Source: an uncultured Granulosicoccaceae bacterium
GTDB taxonomy: Bacteria > Pseudomonadota > Gammaproteobacteria > Granulosicoccales > Granulosicoccaceae
Direction of reading: 5' to 3'
Assembly: GCA_937922675.1 (NCBI GenBank)
Contig: CALAJN010000009.1
Coordinates: forward strand, 1 to 64,000
Length of the DNA: 64,000 nucleotides
Of this stretch, positions 54,415-63,990 are shown piece by piece. Numbering within the stretch: the stretch's first letter is position 1; each line of letters opens with the position of its first letter. A program made the translations under genes and the position numbers. The notes under the pieces are model-generated. The model searched no databases. It saw nothing but the letters and a program-made list of their open reading frames with translations, and was not told the origin of the DNA.

Positions 54415-55704
54415 CTAACGCTCCATGATCGCAGACAAGCCCATGCCACCAGCGGTGCAGACTGATAACAAACACCGGCCAGAACCACGCTCATCAAGCA
54501 ACTTGGCTGCCGTACCTACAAGACGTGCTCCGGTTGCAGCAAACGGGTGACCAATCGCCAGTGAGGAGCCCCGTACGTTTATCTTTGCGCGATCAATACT
54601 ACCCAGGGGCTGATCGCGGTCAAGCTCTTGTCGACAGTATTCAGCGTCCTCCCAGGCCGCCAGGGTGCATAGCACCTGCGCTGCAAAGGCTTCATGGATC
54701 TCATAAAGATCAAAATCCTGCAAGCTCAGGTCTGCCCGCTTGAGCATATCGCTGACAGCCAGTGTTGGTGCCATCAAGAGCCCTGCACCGTTGACAAAGT
54801 CAACAGCCGATGTCATCGAATGCGTCAACCACGCCTGCACCGGCAAACCACGCTCGCGCGCCCAGGATTCGCTGCACAAGAGCACACCCGATGCACCGTC
54901 GGTCAATGGCGTGCTGTTGCCTGCGGTCAATGTACCGGCACCAGTCTTGTCGTAGGCGGTACGCAAACCGGCAAGCGCTTCCATGGAACTGTCGGCACGC
55001 ACGATATTGTCACGCATAACACCCTCACAGGGCACCACGAGATCATCAAAGAATCCGTCCTGCCAGGCTTTTGCCGCATTCAGATGAGAAGCCAAGGCGA
55101 GCTCATCCTGAGCCTCACGGGTTATGCCCCAGGTTTTAGCCATGCGTTCACAGTGTTGCCCCATCGACATCAAGGTGCGTGGCTCATTGATGGAGGGCGG
55201 CATGGGCGTTAATTCCTTGGGTCCAAAACCTTTGAATACAGCCATTTTCTGACCGAGGGTTTTGGCCTTGCGAAGTGCCAACAGGCGTCTGGCAAACTTG
55301 TCGTTGAAAGCGATCGGCACGTCGCTGACGGTGTCACTTCCAGCGGCAATCGCTGCATCGATCTGACCGCTGGCAATCTTGGCGGCAGCCACCATGGTGG
55401 CTTGCAAGGAAGTCCCGCAGGCTTGTTGCATCGTGATCGCTGGTGTCCGCGGATCAAGACCACTGGAGAGCATTGCCTCACGTGCAAGGTTCCAGTCACG
55501 CGAGTGAGAGATCACCGCACCCGCGTTAACCTCGCCGAGTCTCTCACCCTTGAGCGCATAACGATCCACGATGGCTAGCAGCACTGAAGCCAGCATCTTT
55601 TTGTTGGATAGCTCGGAGTACGCGGTGTTTGAGCGACAGAACGGCAACCGCAAGCCACCGACTATTGCTACCGGCTGCAAGCCGGTCTGTGCATTGGACG
55701 CCAT
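54415..55704 (-). CDS. fadI: Acetyl-CoA C-acyltransferase (FadI-like thiolase)
   Basis: The 429-residue thiolase matches FadI length (about 430-440). The active Cys is in TMQQACGTSLQA, and the C-terminal His and Cys are in AIGHPFAATGARL and LLSVCTAGGMGLSA. It carries out the last step of beta-oxidation, acetyl-CoA release. It is downstream of the FadJ-like gene by 45 bases, in the natural partner arrangement fadJI. Confidence 0.9.
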   Translation of the reverse strand: MASNAQTGLQPVAIVGGLRLPFCRSNTAYSELSNKKMLASVLLAIVDRYALKGERLGEVNAGAVISHSRDWNLAREAMLSSGLDPRTPAITMQQACGTSLQATMVAAAKIASGQIDAAIAAGSDTVSDVPIAFNDKFARRLLALRKAKTLGQKMAVFKGFGPKELTPMPPSINEPRTLMSMGQHCERMAKTWGITREAQDELALASHLNAAKAWQDGFFDDLVVPCEGVMRDNIVRADSSMEALAGLRTAYDKTGAGTLTAGNSTPLTDGASGVLLCSESWARERGLPVQAWLTHSMTSAVDFVNGAGLLMAPTLAVSDMLKRADLSLQDFDLYEIHEAFAAQVLCTLAAWEDAEYCRQELDRDQPLGSIDRAKINVRGSSLAIGHPFAATGARLVGTAAKLLDERGSGRCLLSVCTAGGMGLSAIMER

Positions 55705-55749
55705 CTATGTATGCTCTTGGTTTGTGCTCTGTTTTAGGTCAACTGTGAG

Positions 55750-57756
55750 TCAGTCGCTGGAAGCGCCAATGCCCGCAAGATAATGCATGGGGCCACCGCG
55801 AAAGGGGGCAAAGCCGGTCCCGAATACAATACCCGCATCAAGCAGATCATCATCGGCGACGATTCCGTCTGCCGACGCGGCACGACATTCCGCCAGAAAG
55901 GGTTTGAGCAAGCGCTCGGCAAGCTGATCAGCGTAGGGATTGTCTGCATCGACAGACTTGCGATTGGCCCTCCCCTTCTCCCAGGTATAAAAACCCTTGC
56001 CTGTTTTCTTGCCCAGTTCATTCGACGCGATGTGCTTGTCCAACAACGCAGCCTGGGAATCAACATCACCAGTTACCAGCGTCTGTGCCACATGCCTGCA
56101 CACGTCGAGGCCGACGGTATCAGCCAATTCGACAGGGCCCATGGGCATACCCCAACGAATGGCAGCTGCATCGACAATATCCTTGTCTACACCTTCCAGT
56201 AAAAGTGTCACTGCCTCCATGAGGTACGGAGCAAGCACCCTGTTAACCAGAAATCCGGGCGAGCTGCGCACGGGTAAGGGGAAGCGATTGATGGCACTGG
56301 CAAAGGCGCAACCACGATCAATACGCTCTTGCGCTGTCTCGTTGGTATGCACTACCTCCACGAGCGGCATCTTTGCCACGGGGTTGAAAAAGTGCAAACC
56401 AATCAGTCGCGCCGGATCAAGCAGATCGCGTGCGAGTTCCTCAAGAGGCAAGGCAGAGGTGTTGGTAGCCAGTACGGCGTCCTCGCGCATACGCGGCTCC
56501 AGTACGCTGTACAACTCGCGCTTGGCGTCTGCGTTTTCGACAATCGCCTCTATGATGACATCGGCACGCGGCACTCCAACGCCCTCAAGATCAGGCAACA
56601 ATCGATTCATGGCGTTGGCTACTGCCTGCTGCCTCTTCAAGCGCTTCTTGAACAAAGATCTGGCACGCTTCAAGGCTGACTCGATGTACTTCATCTCTCT
56701 GTCCTGCAAGGTGACTTCCATTCCCTGGAGTACACACCAGGCAGCAATATCGCCACCCATGACACCAGCGCCCACTACGTGCACACGCCGCACCGGTGGT
56801 GTGCCACTACCACCCAGGCCCTTAATGCGCTCAGTCAGAAAGAACAGCCTGCGAAGATGCCTGGCAGTGTCAGACACCATCAAACGACCCACCCCTGTGG
56901 CTTCGCCATCGAACATGCGCCGTCGGTTGTCACGATGCTCAACCCAGAGATTGATCATCTCGAATGGCGCCGGATAATGATCTGGATTAGCTTTGGCTGC
57001 CGTTTTCCTGGCCATCACACGCCCGAGTACGCGTCGTACGGGTGAGGTATTGGTAAGCGAGGCCGAGCGCGAGGGTCCACGTGTGCGACGGCCCGTTAGC
57101 ACAGCACGCCTTGCATACCATTGCAATGACCCAAACTCATCAACGAGTTCATCCACTATGCCAAGCTTGCGCGCTGCAGGAGCACGCAGGGTACGTGCGG
57201 TCAGAGCAAGCTCGAGGCCAGCCGCACCACCGAGCCGCTCGGTAATACGCGTGGTGCCTCCAAGGCCTGGAAATATGCCAAGTTTGACCTCGGGAAAGCC
57301 AAATCGGGTGGCATCCACATTCATTGCCAGTATCCAGTCACAACATAGAGCGAGCTCTAGCCCACCTCCCAGACAATACCCGTGAACAGTTGCAGCGGTA
57401 GGACAGTCCAGGTTTTCCAATCGCGAAAACACACGATGCCCTTCGCGGATTTTTTCAGCAACAGTATCAGCTGAGTTATAGGCATCAAACTCGGTTATGT
57501 CGGCACCGAGTATGAAGCTTGCTGTCTTTGCCGATCCAATGACCAAGCCCGCAAGCGACACTGACTCTGCCCAGGCGAGTATGTCATCAAGCTCTGCGAT
57601 CACCGCCTCACCGAGGGCGTTGGTGCTTTTTTCAGCACAGTCACAGTCCACCCAGAGAATGGATTCAGCATCAACCCTGACTCGCCAATTCTGGTATGGA
57701 CCCGGCGCTTGCAATTGCGTATTCGCCGCTGCAGAAATCGTTGTGGAATCGATCAT
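55750..57756 (-). CDS. fadJ: Fatty acid oxidation alpha subunit (enoyl-CoA hydratase / 3-hydroxyacyl-CoA dehydrogenase)
   Basis: The 668-residue protein joins a crotonase domain (1-200, with VHGYCLGGGLELALCCD and FGFPEVKLGIFPGLGGTTR) and a 3-hydroxyacyl-CoA dehydrogenase domain (from about 300, VHVVGAGVMGGDIAAWC and LIGLHFFNPVAKMPLVEVV). It catalyses hydration and oxidation of enoyl-CoA. At about 670 residues it is slightly shorter than FadJ/FadB (about 715-730). ATG at 57756 (MIDSTTI) is the most likely start; a TTG lies two codons upstream. It forms the multienzyme complex with the thiolase. Confidence 0.9.
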   Translation of the reverse strand: MIDSTTISAAANTQLQAPGPYQNWRVRVDAESILWVDCDCAEKSTNALGEAVIAELDDILAWAESVSLAGLVIGSAKTASFILGADITEFDAYNSADTVAEKIREGHRVFSRLENLDCPTAATVHGYCLGGGLELALCCDWILAMNVDATRFGFPEVKLGIFPGLGGTTRITERLGGAAGLELALTARTLRAPAARKLGIVDELVDEFGSLQWYARRAVLTGRRTRGPSRSASLTNTSPVRRVLGRVMARKTAAKANPDHYPAPFEMINLWVEHRDNRRRMFDGEATGVGRLMVSDTARHLRRLFFLTERIKGLGGSGTPPVRRVHVVGAGVMGGDIAAWCVLQGMEVTLQDREMKYIESALKRARSLFKKRLKRQQAVANAMNRLLPDLEGVGVPRADVIIEAIVENADAKRELYSVLEPRMREDAVLATNTSALPLEELARDLLDPARLIGLHFFNPVAKMPLVEVVHTNETAQERIDRGCAFASAINRFPLPVRSSPGFLVNRVLAPYLMEAVTLLLEGVDKDIVDAAAIRWGMPMGPVELADTVGLDVCRHVAQTLVTGDVDSQAALLDKHIASNELGKKTGKGFYTWEKGRANRKSVDADNPYADQLAERLLKPFLAECRAASADGIVADDDLLDAGIVFGTGFAPFRGGPMHYLAGIGASSD

Positions 57757-57765
57757 GGTCAAGGC

Positions 57766-58575
57766 TTAGGAGTCCTGAGGGTGTAAAGGCGTGCCGCTGC
57801 CAATCTTCGATAACACGGCAGTTATAGCGGCACGCGCGTCGTCGGTCTGCAAACATTCGGCAAATTCTGGCAGCTCGCGGTCCACCGTAGCCGATATCGA
57901 GGCAGGCGCCATGCGACATAGCTTTCGGGTTGCACGTACGGCCATTGCAGGCAGTGCTGCCACGCGCGCTGCAGCCGCACTTGCCGCCCCCGCCAATGCA
58001 TGTTGAGCGACAACGTGGCTGACAAGACCTGCAGCCAGCGCTGCATCGGCATCCAGATATTCCCCGAGTAAAAACATCGCCATGGCACGTCGATGGCCGA
58101 CGAGCTCTGGCAACAGACGACTGGATGCCGCTTCGGGCACGAGACCCAGTGGCACAAAGGGCGCTGCAAACCGAGCCGCCGGAGTAGCGTACACAAGATC
58201 ACAATGCAGCAGCATCGTAGTGCCGATTCCGACTGCTGCACCATCAACGGCTGCAACCACAGGACACTCCAGTGTTGCCAATGCTCGAAGCACACGAACG
58301 ACAGGCGTATTGTCATCAAATCTGTCAAAGCTTAAAAACTCGTTGAGATCGTTGCCAGCGCAAAAGCTGTCACCCTCCGCTTGAACAAGCAGACAACGAG
58401 CGCCCTCTGTATCCAGTGACACAAGCGTATCGGCCAGCCGCTCGTACATGGCCCCTGTAAAAGCGTTTTTGCTGCCAAGACGGGCCAGGGTCACAGTGCA
58501 TACACCATTGTCGTGCTGTACCCGCAGCCCATCAACGGGAGCGCTCGAGATCTTGTTGTCCATTCTGTGGAGCAT
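57766..58575 (-). CDS. Enoyl-CoA hydratase/isomerase family protein
   Basis: The 269-residue crotonase has CTVTLARLGSKNAFTGAMYE, GDSFCAGNDLNEFL (oxyanion loop) and AVDGAAVGIGTTMLLHCDLV. The residue after ASSRLLPELVG follows the Glu expected for hydratases only loosely (VPEAASSRL, Glu present), so hydratase or isomerase activity is possible. The FadJ-like gene starts 9 bases later. Start is ATG at 58575 or 58563; neither has a good ribosome site. Confidence 0.85.
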   Translation of the reverse strand: MLHRMDNKISSAPVDGLRVQHDNGVCTVTLARLGSKNAFTGAMYERLADTLVSLDTEGARCLLVQAEGDSFCAGNDLNEFLSFDRFDDNTPVVRVLRALATLECPVVAAVDGAAVGIGTTMLLHCDLVYATPAARFAAPFVPLGLVPEAASSRLLPELVGHRRAMAMFLLGEYLDADAALAAGLVSHVVAQHALAGAASAAAARVAALPAMAVRATRKLCRMAPASISATVDRELPEFAECLQTDDARAAITAVLSKIGSGTPLHPQDS

Positions 58576-58631
58576 ACGCGCTAGGGGTATGTTGCGTTAC
58601 TTACGTAACACTCAACGCAGCTGCAGGAACA

Positions 58632-60458
58632 TTACAGCGATGGCAACGCAGAGTGATGTAGAGGCAATCCCCTGGTCTCTGCCGGGCGCAGGCCACGCGA
58701 CAGACAGTCGTGAACCCGCTGCAGATCGATCGATGCAGGGTCAGTTGACGCCGCTCCTCGATACAAATGCGCATCCAGGGCATACAGATCCTTGGCAACA
58801 CGCGCATCATCCAGTGACTGAGCAACTGCCGGCAGGCTGTTGAGCCCTGCCGAACTGCCCTGCGCCCGGCCCCAGACACGAATCGCCCGCGCCGCTGCTG
58901 GCAGATCGGCTTCTCGAGCAGCCTGTTTGAGGTGTGAAAGCGCCTCTTGCGCACCTGGCTCGCGTATTGGAGCACTCTCTTCAGGACTGCTGGCGCGCCG
59001 TCCGCGACGCAGCTCCCGCCACACCAGTGCAACCCCCGTGATCGCCCAACCGAACATGGCAAAGAGCGCAAGCGCACGCCAGTGATGAGTATCCCCAGCA
59101 ACCGACGCGCCGGCAGAGGGTATGGAAGTCGTCAATGCGGACACACCTTCACTGTCGAAATCACTGGCGTTTTCACCACCAGGCTCTGCCAGGCGCCCGC
59201 CTGTCGTTGCGGCTTCAGTCCCCTGGGCGTTGGTTGGCGCGACTGATGTGGGGCCAGACTCGAGTGTTGTCGCAGGACTCGCAGCGGGGCCTTGCACCTC
59301 AATCTCGCGCTCGGGTAGCTGCGCCACACGTGCAACTCCTGCAACCGTATCAAACCACTCGATTCGCACAGCCGGCAGGGTCACAATGCCTGCCTGTTGT
59401 GGAATAGCCGCCCAGCTCAATACACGTTGTGTCAGTAGATCACCGTTTTCGACATCCATGCTGTCTTCTGGTGAATCGACATAAAGCGATATTCCTTCAA
59501 CGTCGGGCTCTGGCATCTCAGGTAGCTGAGTGCGATGAATGCCGCGCGCGACTATCGTAATCCGACGCGAGATAACATCCCCGGTTTGAATCACTGCATC
59601 GACATTTTCCGACCACTCTTCACTCAGTGACACCGAACGTGCCGGAAGCCACCAGTTGGCCATCACGTTTGAAGGCCTTGGTTGAACCTCTAGCACGATC
59701 GGATCGGTGCGCCTGGTGACGCGACGTTGTGGGGAAAAAAACGTGCGCACACGCGAAGGATCGGCCGGTACCAAAGCAGTGAGGACCATTGGCGACAGCT
59801 CAACTGTTCCGCTCTGTTGTGGAAAGAGCAAAAAGCGTTTTTCTATGACCCGGAATTCGACGCCATCACGCTCTACGCGGGATATGACATCTTGTGTTGG
59901 CAGCAAACTGACTCCATCCGCCGAAGGGGGTGTCACTTCATGCTGTTCAATTCGGATGCGATGAAATATTCGTAGCGTCACCTGAACCTGCTGCTGCACC
60001 CATGGCGAAGGCTCGTCCAACTCGACTTCTACAAACAACTCACGATCAGCGCCGGTGGGTGCACTCTCGACATCCAGTGTCAACGGCTCACTGAACACAC
60101 CACCGACACCCACAGGAGGCACGACTACCACACCTGTTGCACGTGGTGAGATTTGCAAGGACCACCGGCGCTGCGAGTCTGTCCTGCCATTGATAGTACG
60201 TGTCTGCTCTACGTAACTGGTGCTGGCAATATCGAACACTGCGCCAAGCTCACTGGTATCAAGCTCACCGTCGGTCCCGCGGGCAATCACGTCAAGGGTC
60301 ACTGTATCGTCGATGCCTATCCGCGATGAAGACAAAGACGTCGTGACGAGCGCTTGGGCCTGAGCCTGGGCATACGCTGGCCACATCAGGGCAAAGCAAA
60401 GCATCAGCAGAAAAGCCGACCGCACTGTGTTGGCTTGCTTACCAGTTACGCACCGCAT
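58632..60458 (-). CDS. BatD family protein
   Basis: The 608-residue exported protein has a signal peptide (RSAFLLMLCFALMWPAYAQA), long beta-sandwich repeats, and a C-terminal membrane helix (ALFAMFGWAITGVALVW, about 470-490) followed by a cytosolic helical tail. This is the BatD layout: large periplasmic part of the Bat complex, which promotes oxygen or stress tolerance by unknown means. Its start overlaps the BatC stop by 20 bases. Confidence 0.85.
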   Translation of the reverse strand: MRCVTGKQANTVRSAFLLMLCFALMWPAYAQAQAQALVTTSLSSSRIGIDDTVTLDVIARGTDGELDTSELGAVFDIASTSYVEQTRTINGRTDSQRRWSLQISPRATGVVVVPPVGVGGVFSEPLTLDVESAPTGADRELFVEVELDEPSPWVQQQVQVTLRIFHRIRIEQHEVTPPSADGVSLLPTQDVISRVERDGVEFRVIEKRFLLFPQQSGTVELSPMVLTALVPADPSRVRTFFSPQRRVTRRTDPIVLEVQPRPSNVMANWWLPARSVSLSEEWSENVDAVIQTGDVISRRITIVARGIHRTQLPEMPEPDVEGISLYVDSPEDSMDVENGDLLTQRVLSWAAIPQQAGIVTLPAVRIEWFDTVAGVARVAQLPEREIEVQGPAASPATTLESGPTSVAPTNAQGTEAATTGGRLAEPGGENASDFDSEGVSALTTSIPSAGASVAGDTHHWRALALFAMFGWAITGVALVWRELRRGRRASSPEESAPIREPGAQEALSHLKQAAREADLPAAARAIRVWGRAQGSSAGLNSLPAVAQSLDDARVAKDLYALDAHLYRGAASTDPASIDLQRVHDCLSRGLRPAETRGLPLHHSALPSL

Positions 60459-61353
60459 CTTTGGCCTCAGGGTATTCGATCTGGTGGTTCAAGAGAATCT
60501 TCTGTCGCAAGAGGCCGGCAGGATCGTCAGGAATGCGGCGCAGCAGCTCTTCCGTTGCTTGCTCGCGCTCACCCAGCGGTTGTTTTTGCAGCGGCGCTGA
60601 CGACTGCTCGGTCGTCTCGTCACCTTCCTGCTCTGAGACCGATGCAGCACTCTGTTCATCGGGTGGCTCTGCTGCAGAGTCGTCCTGCTCAAACGCATCC
60701 TGGGCAGCGGCTCGATCCGCGGCATCCTGCTCGACATCTGCAGGCTCACTGCTCTGCTCACTGCTCTGGTCACTGCTCTGGTCACCGCTTTGCTCACCGC
60801 TTTGCTCACCGCTCTGCTCACCGCTCTGCTCACCGCTTTGCTCACCGCTTTGCTCTTGTTGTTCTGCGAGCGCTTGCAAACGTTGCGCGATCTCGCGATT
60901 CCGGATGGCCCCTGGGTGCTCAGGATTTCGCTCCAGAACCTGTTCAAGATCGGCTAGCGCCTCGTCGATACGACCTTCGTGCAAATACGTCGTACCACGG
61001 TTGTATTGCAAACGGTCAAGCGTCGCATCATCAGCACCCGCCAGGCGTGCATCGTCGACACTGTTACTGAAAGCCTCTGCCGCAGCAGCTGTGTCACCGG
61101 CACTGAAATGCGCAAGGCCCGCCCACTCGGCATCAGGTGCGGACTGCAAGGCGGCATCCACATTACCTTCCACAAGACGATCAGCGGTGCGTGCGGCAGG
61201 TGTCTTGAGCCAGGATACCCAGTTGGAGAATCTGCTCTCTGAGCTGTCTATAGCCTGAGTATCAAGTACTTCATCTGACCAGACAGGCGTCATTGCCGTA
61301 AGCAGAATTACCATGACAGCGACAGCTCCGGCTGACAGGGTCGCAGACGTCAT
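60439..61353 (-). CDS. BatC-like TPR protein with Glu/Gln/Ser repeat tail
   Basis: The 304-residue protein has an N-terminal signal/anchor (TLSAGAVAVMVILLTAMTPV), a TPR-like helical region (about 60-160, with YNRGTTYLHEGRIDEALADLEQ), and a low-complexity tail (EQSGEQSGEQSG, then DQSSDQSSEQSS). Its last part is acidic and ends in RRIPDDPAGLLRQKILLNHQ, as in Bat TPR proteins. ATG at 61353 overlaps the BatB stop by four bases. It forms part of the periplasmic Bat complex. Confidence 0.82.
   Translation of the reverse strand: MTSATLSAGAVAVMVILLTAMTPVWSDEVLDTQAIDSSESRFSNWVSWLKTPAARTADRLVEGNVDAALQSAPDAEWAGLAHFSAGDTAAAAEAFSNSVDDARLAGADDATLDRLQYNRGTTYLHEGRIDEALADLEQVLERNPEHPGAIRNREIAQRLQALAEQQEQSGEQSGEQSGEQSGEQSGEQSGDQSSDQSSEQSSEPADVEQDAADRAAAQDAFEQDDSAAEPPDEQSAASVSEQEGDETTEQSSAPLQKQPLGEREQATEELLRRIPDDPAGLLRQKILLNHQIEYPEAKDAVRNW
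60747..60854. repeat. 12-bp repeats coding Glu-Gln-Ser-Gly
   Basis: About eight to nine near-identical 12-base units (GCTCTGCTCACC and variants) lie inside the BatC-like gene and code for EQSG/DQSS on the minus strand. Confidence 0.75.
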
Positions 61354-62372
61354 CCGATAGCACCTCGCCTGAACAGGAGCAAGGCAAGCAATGCAAAAAC
61401 CGGCACCAACCAGGGGCCACGCTCCACCCATTGCTGCGACGCCGACCGCGTCGGGCTACCCCGAATCTTGCCGTCCTGCACAGCAACGCTCTGGCGAACC
61501 AGCTGCAGACGATCGATGTCAGTGTCATTATTGCTTATCTGTTGCATCACACCTGCACCGGCATCTGCCAAAGCATCCAGGCCGTCAAAGTCAACGGCAG
61601 GGATAACGATCTGACCACGCTCATCATTGACAAACCCGCCACCTGCATCACGCAAAGGAGTTCCAGCAGCAGTGCCCACTGCCAACACGGATACCGCATG
61701 CCCTGCACTTCTCGCACGGCGAGCAGCATCAATTGATCCACCATCCGGGCTTGAGTCTGTGATCAACAACAGGTGTCCCTGACTGACCCCGGCACCCGTC
61801 AACAGTTCAAGCGCTTTGTCGATAGCCAGGTCCATTCTGCTTCCTTGAACCGGCATCAATGCAGGCTCCAATGAAGGAATGAATGCACGCAGCGTTTCAA
61901 CATCATCGGTCAAGGGGCTGATGACATACGGCCGCTCCGCAAAAGCGATCAATCCGATCCGATCATCGCCAGCACGCTCGAGAATATCGGCAAGCTTGAA
62001 GCGCGCCCGCTCCAGGCGACTCGGTGGAATGTCATCGGTGTTCATGGACCGAGAGAGATCAAAGAGCACCACCTCAGCGCGGCGTGCTTCTGATACCGGA
62101 AGTTGTTGTTGTTCGAATACCGGGCCTGCGAGTACAACGACAACAAGACTCCAGATACCAAAGAGCACGTAACTGCAACCTTTACAGGCGTGCTGCTCTC
62201 CCTCCAGCACATATGCCTGTAGTTGTGGATCTATCACCGCATTCCATCCTGCTGTACTACGACGGGCGGACCACCAACGAAACAAAGCAGCCACCAGGAG
62301 CGGCACTAACGCCAACAGCCACCAGGGGCGTAGCCAGGTTACAGTCGTGAACATAATCTCAGGTGAAGTCAT
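61350..62372 (-). CDS. BatB VWA-domain membrane protein
   Basis: The 340-residue protein has membrane segments at the start (WLRPWWLLALVPLLVAALF and YVLFGIWSLVVVVLAGPV), a von Willebrand A domain with intact MIDAS (VVLFDLSRSMNTDD) and GLIAFAERPYV, and a C-terminal helix (LVPVFALLALLLF). BatB partners BatA. ATG at 62372 shares one base with the BatA stop (TAATG). Confidence 0.88.
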   Translation of the reverse strand: MTSPEIMFTTVTWLRPWWLLALVPLLVAALFRWWSARRSTAGWNAVIDPQLQAYVLEGEQHACKGCSYVLFGIWSLVVVVLAGPVFEQQQLPVSEARRAEVVLFDLSRSMNTDDIPPSRLERARFKLADILERAGDDRIGLIAFAERPYVISPLTDDVETLRAFIPSLEPALMPVQGSRMDLAIDKALELLTGAGVSQGHLLLITDSSPDGGSIDAARRARSAGHAVSVLAVGTAAGTPLRDAGGGFVNDERGQIVIPAVDFDGLDALADAGAGVMQQISNNDTDIDRLQLVRQSVAVQDGKIRGSPTRSASQQWVERGPWLVPVFALLALLLFRRGAIG

Positions 62373-63388
62373 TACAACACGACACCTGAATGACTGCGAC
62401 GCCAAGCCCACAGTATGCTCAGCAACAGAGCAACGCTGAGCGGCCATACATGGAGTTCCTTGATTGGGCGCAAACGCTCCCCCGGCTCCTCGCTAGGTTC
62501 AAGCTGATCTATCTGAGCGTAGACCGCAGCAAGATCATCACGATTGCGAGCGCGAAAATATTGCCCCCCTGTCGCCTCGGCCACGCCAGTTAACGTCGCT
62601 TCATCAATTTCTTGCGCTCCACCCATCAGATCTATCAGTCCGCGCCGGCCATGCTCGCCACCGATACCTATGGTATAGATGCGTATTCCACTCTCGGCGG
62701 CAAGCTCGGCCGCCTGCAAGGGCGCCAGACTTCCTGCGGAATTACGACCGTCGGTGAGCAACACCAACACTCGTGATGTCTCCTGTCGCTCTCGCAGTCG
62801 CTTGACAGACAGTCCGATGGCATCTCCGATAGCGGTGGCATCCCCTGCCAAACCCGTCACCGCCTCCCCTACGAAATGCTGGACAGTCTCGTGATCCGAG
62901 GTCAGTGGCGTTTGAACATAGGCAGATGAGCCGAATAAAATCAAACCAAGCCGGTCACTGCCCCGACCCTCGACAAACGCGCGTGCAACTTCTCGCACCA
63001 CTGCGATGCGAGTGGTACGCCGATTGCCACTGACAATATCAGCCGCTTCCATGCTGGGCGATATATCAATCGCCATCAACAGGTCACGCCCGTCACTGGC
63101 CACATCGATCGGTTCACCGAGTGCTTGCGGTCGTGCCGCAGCGAGTAGCAGTGCACACCACGTTGCCACAAGCAGCAGCACAGCCAGTCGATCCAGACGC
63201 CCGCCTTCATCGCCGTTGCCATCCATCGTGAAACGCGACAGATCAGGCACACGTAGCGCCAGACCACTCGCAACAGAGCGCGCAGGCGCAAAGCGATAGA
63301 CCAACAATGGCAGCGGCAAGGCGAGAAGAAACCAAGGCCAAACCCAGACCAGCTCTCCAACGATCAGCTTGTCCGCAAGACCCTGCAT
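62372..63388 (-). CDS. BatA VWA-domain membrane protein
   Basis: The 338-residue protein has two N-terminal hydrophobic segments (VWPWFLLALPLPLLVYRF and LAVLLLVATWCALLLAAA), a VWA domain with MIDAS LLMAIDISPSMEAAD and LILFGSSAYVQTPL, and a C-terminal helix (WPLSVALLLSILWAW). This is the BatA pattern. Its ATG overlaps the DUF4381 gene stop by one base (TGATG), so the operon is tightly coupled. Confidence 0.9.
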   Translation of the reverse strand: MQGLADKLIVGELVWVWPWFLLALPLPLLVYRFAPARSVASGLALRVPDLSRFTMDGNGDEGGRLDRLAVLLLVATWCALLLAAARPQALGEPIDVASDGRDLLMAIDISPSMEAADIVSGNRRTTRIAVVREVARAFVEGRGSDRLGLILFGSSAYVQTPLTSDHETVQHFVGEAVTGLAGDATAIGDAIGLSVKRLRERQETSRVLVLLTDGRNSAGSLAPLQAAELAAESGIRIYTIGIGGEHGRRGLIDLMGGAQEIDEATLTGVAEATGGQYFRARNRDDLAAVYAQIDQLEPSEEPGERLRPIKELHVWPLSVALLLSILWAWRRSHSGVVL

Positions 63389-63990
63389 CAGGATGAGCTC
63401 ACCAACGACGCCCGTTGCCGATTGGCAACACCTCTGATCAGTAGCTCCAGAGCTGAGAGCAAGTCACCGAGGTCAGCGCTGCTGCACTGTGGGGACACCT
63501 GGTAGGGTCCGGCAGCCAGAAGGCGCCCTTGCCCGCTTGTGAACAGGTTGGTATCACCGGCCAACCGATCCAGCTCAGCCAGCCAGGCATAACCCGACAG
63601 GGGCGCAATCGCTGCTCTCGGTTCAGCGACAAGAGCGACGCGCCGAGCCAGCACTGACGCCTCGGCAAGGATGTCGCGGCGAGTGGCAATATCAAGCTCA
63701 AGCACAGGCTCGAGTACAGACTCAGTCTCCGGATATTGATTAGCCAATGGGGACTGCAAGCGCCCACGCAGCTCTGCTAGAGCAGATTCTGCTGATTCGG
63801 TCCAACTCAAGGCTAGGCGGTAGCGCGTGCGCTTGACAGACCATCGCCACAGCCGGGTTACCAGCAACACGAGCAGCAACGCACACGCCGCACTCAGCAC
63901 GTAAACCAGCAGGGATACACCGACAGCGGGTTGCTCAAGCGCAGCCAATGCACTGAGCAGGACTTCGGGGTCATCTGGCAACTCGGCCAC
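63388..63990 (-). CDS. DUF4381 membrane protein (Bat operon, may extend past window)
   Basis: The 200-residue protein has one membrane segment (LLVYVLSAACALLLVLLVT) and a C-terminal DUF4381-like helical part (ELDIATRRDILAEASVLARR, then YAWLAELDRLAGDT). DUF4381 genes sit between a DUF58 gene and batA in proteobacteria; those upstream genes would lie beyond 64000. GTG at 63990 is possible, but the frame stays open to the window edge, so the true start may be further upstream. Confidence 0.75.
   Translation of the reverse strand: MAELPDDPEVLLSALAALEQPAVGVSLLVYVLSAACALLLVLLVTRLWRWSVKRTRYRLALSWTESAESALAELRGRLQSPLANQYPETESVLEPVLELDIATRRDILAEASVLARRVALVAEPRAAIAPLSGYAWLAELDRLAGDTNLFTSGQGRLLAAGPYQVSPQCSSADLGDLLSALELLIRGVANRQRASLVSSS

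Noticed and set aside
60461..61258. 265-residue Ser/Cys-rich frame opposite the BatC-like gene
   Set aside because: Low-complexity shadow of the EQSG repeats; the minus-strand gene fits the Bat operon with coupled stops and starts.
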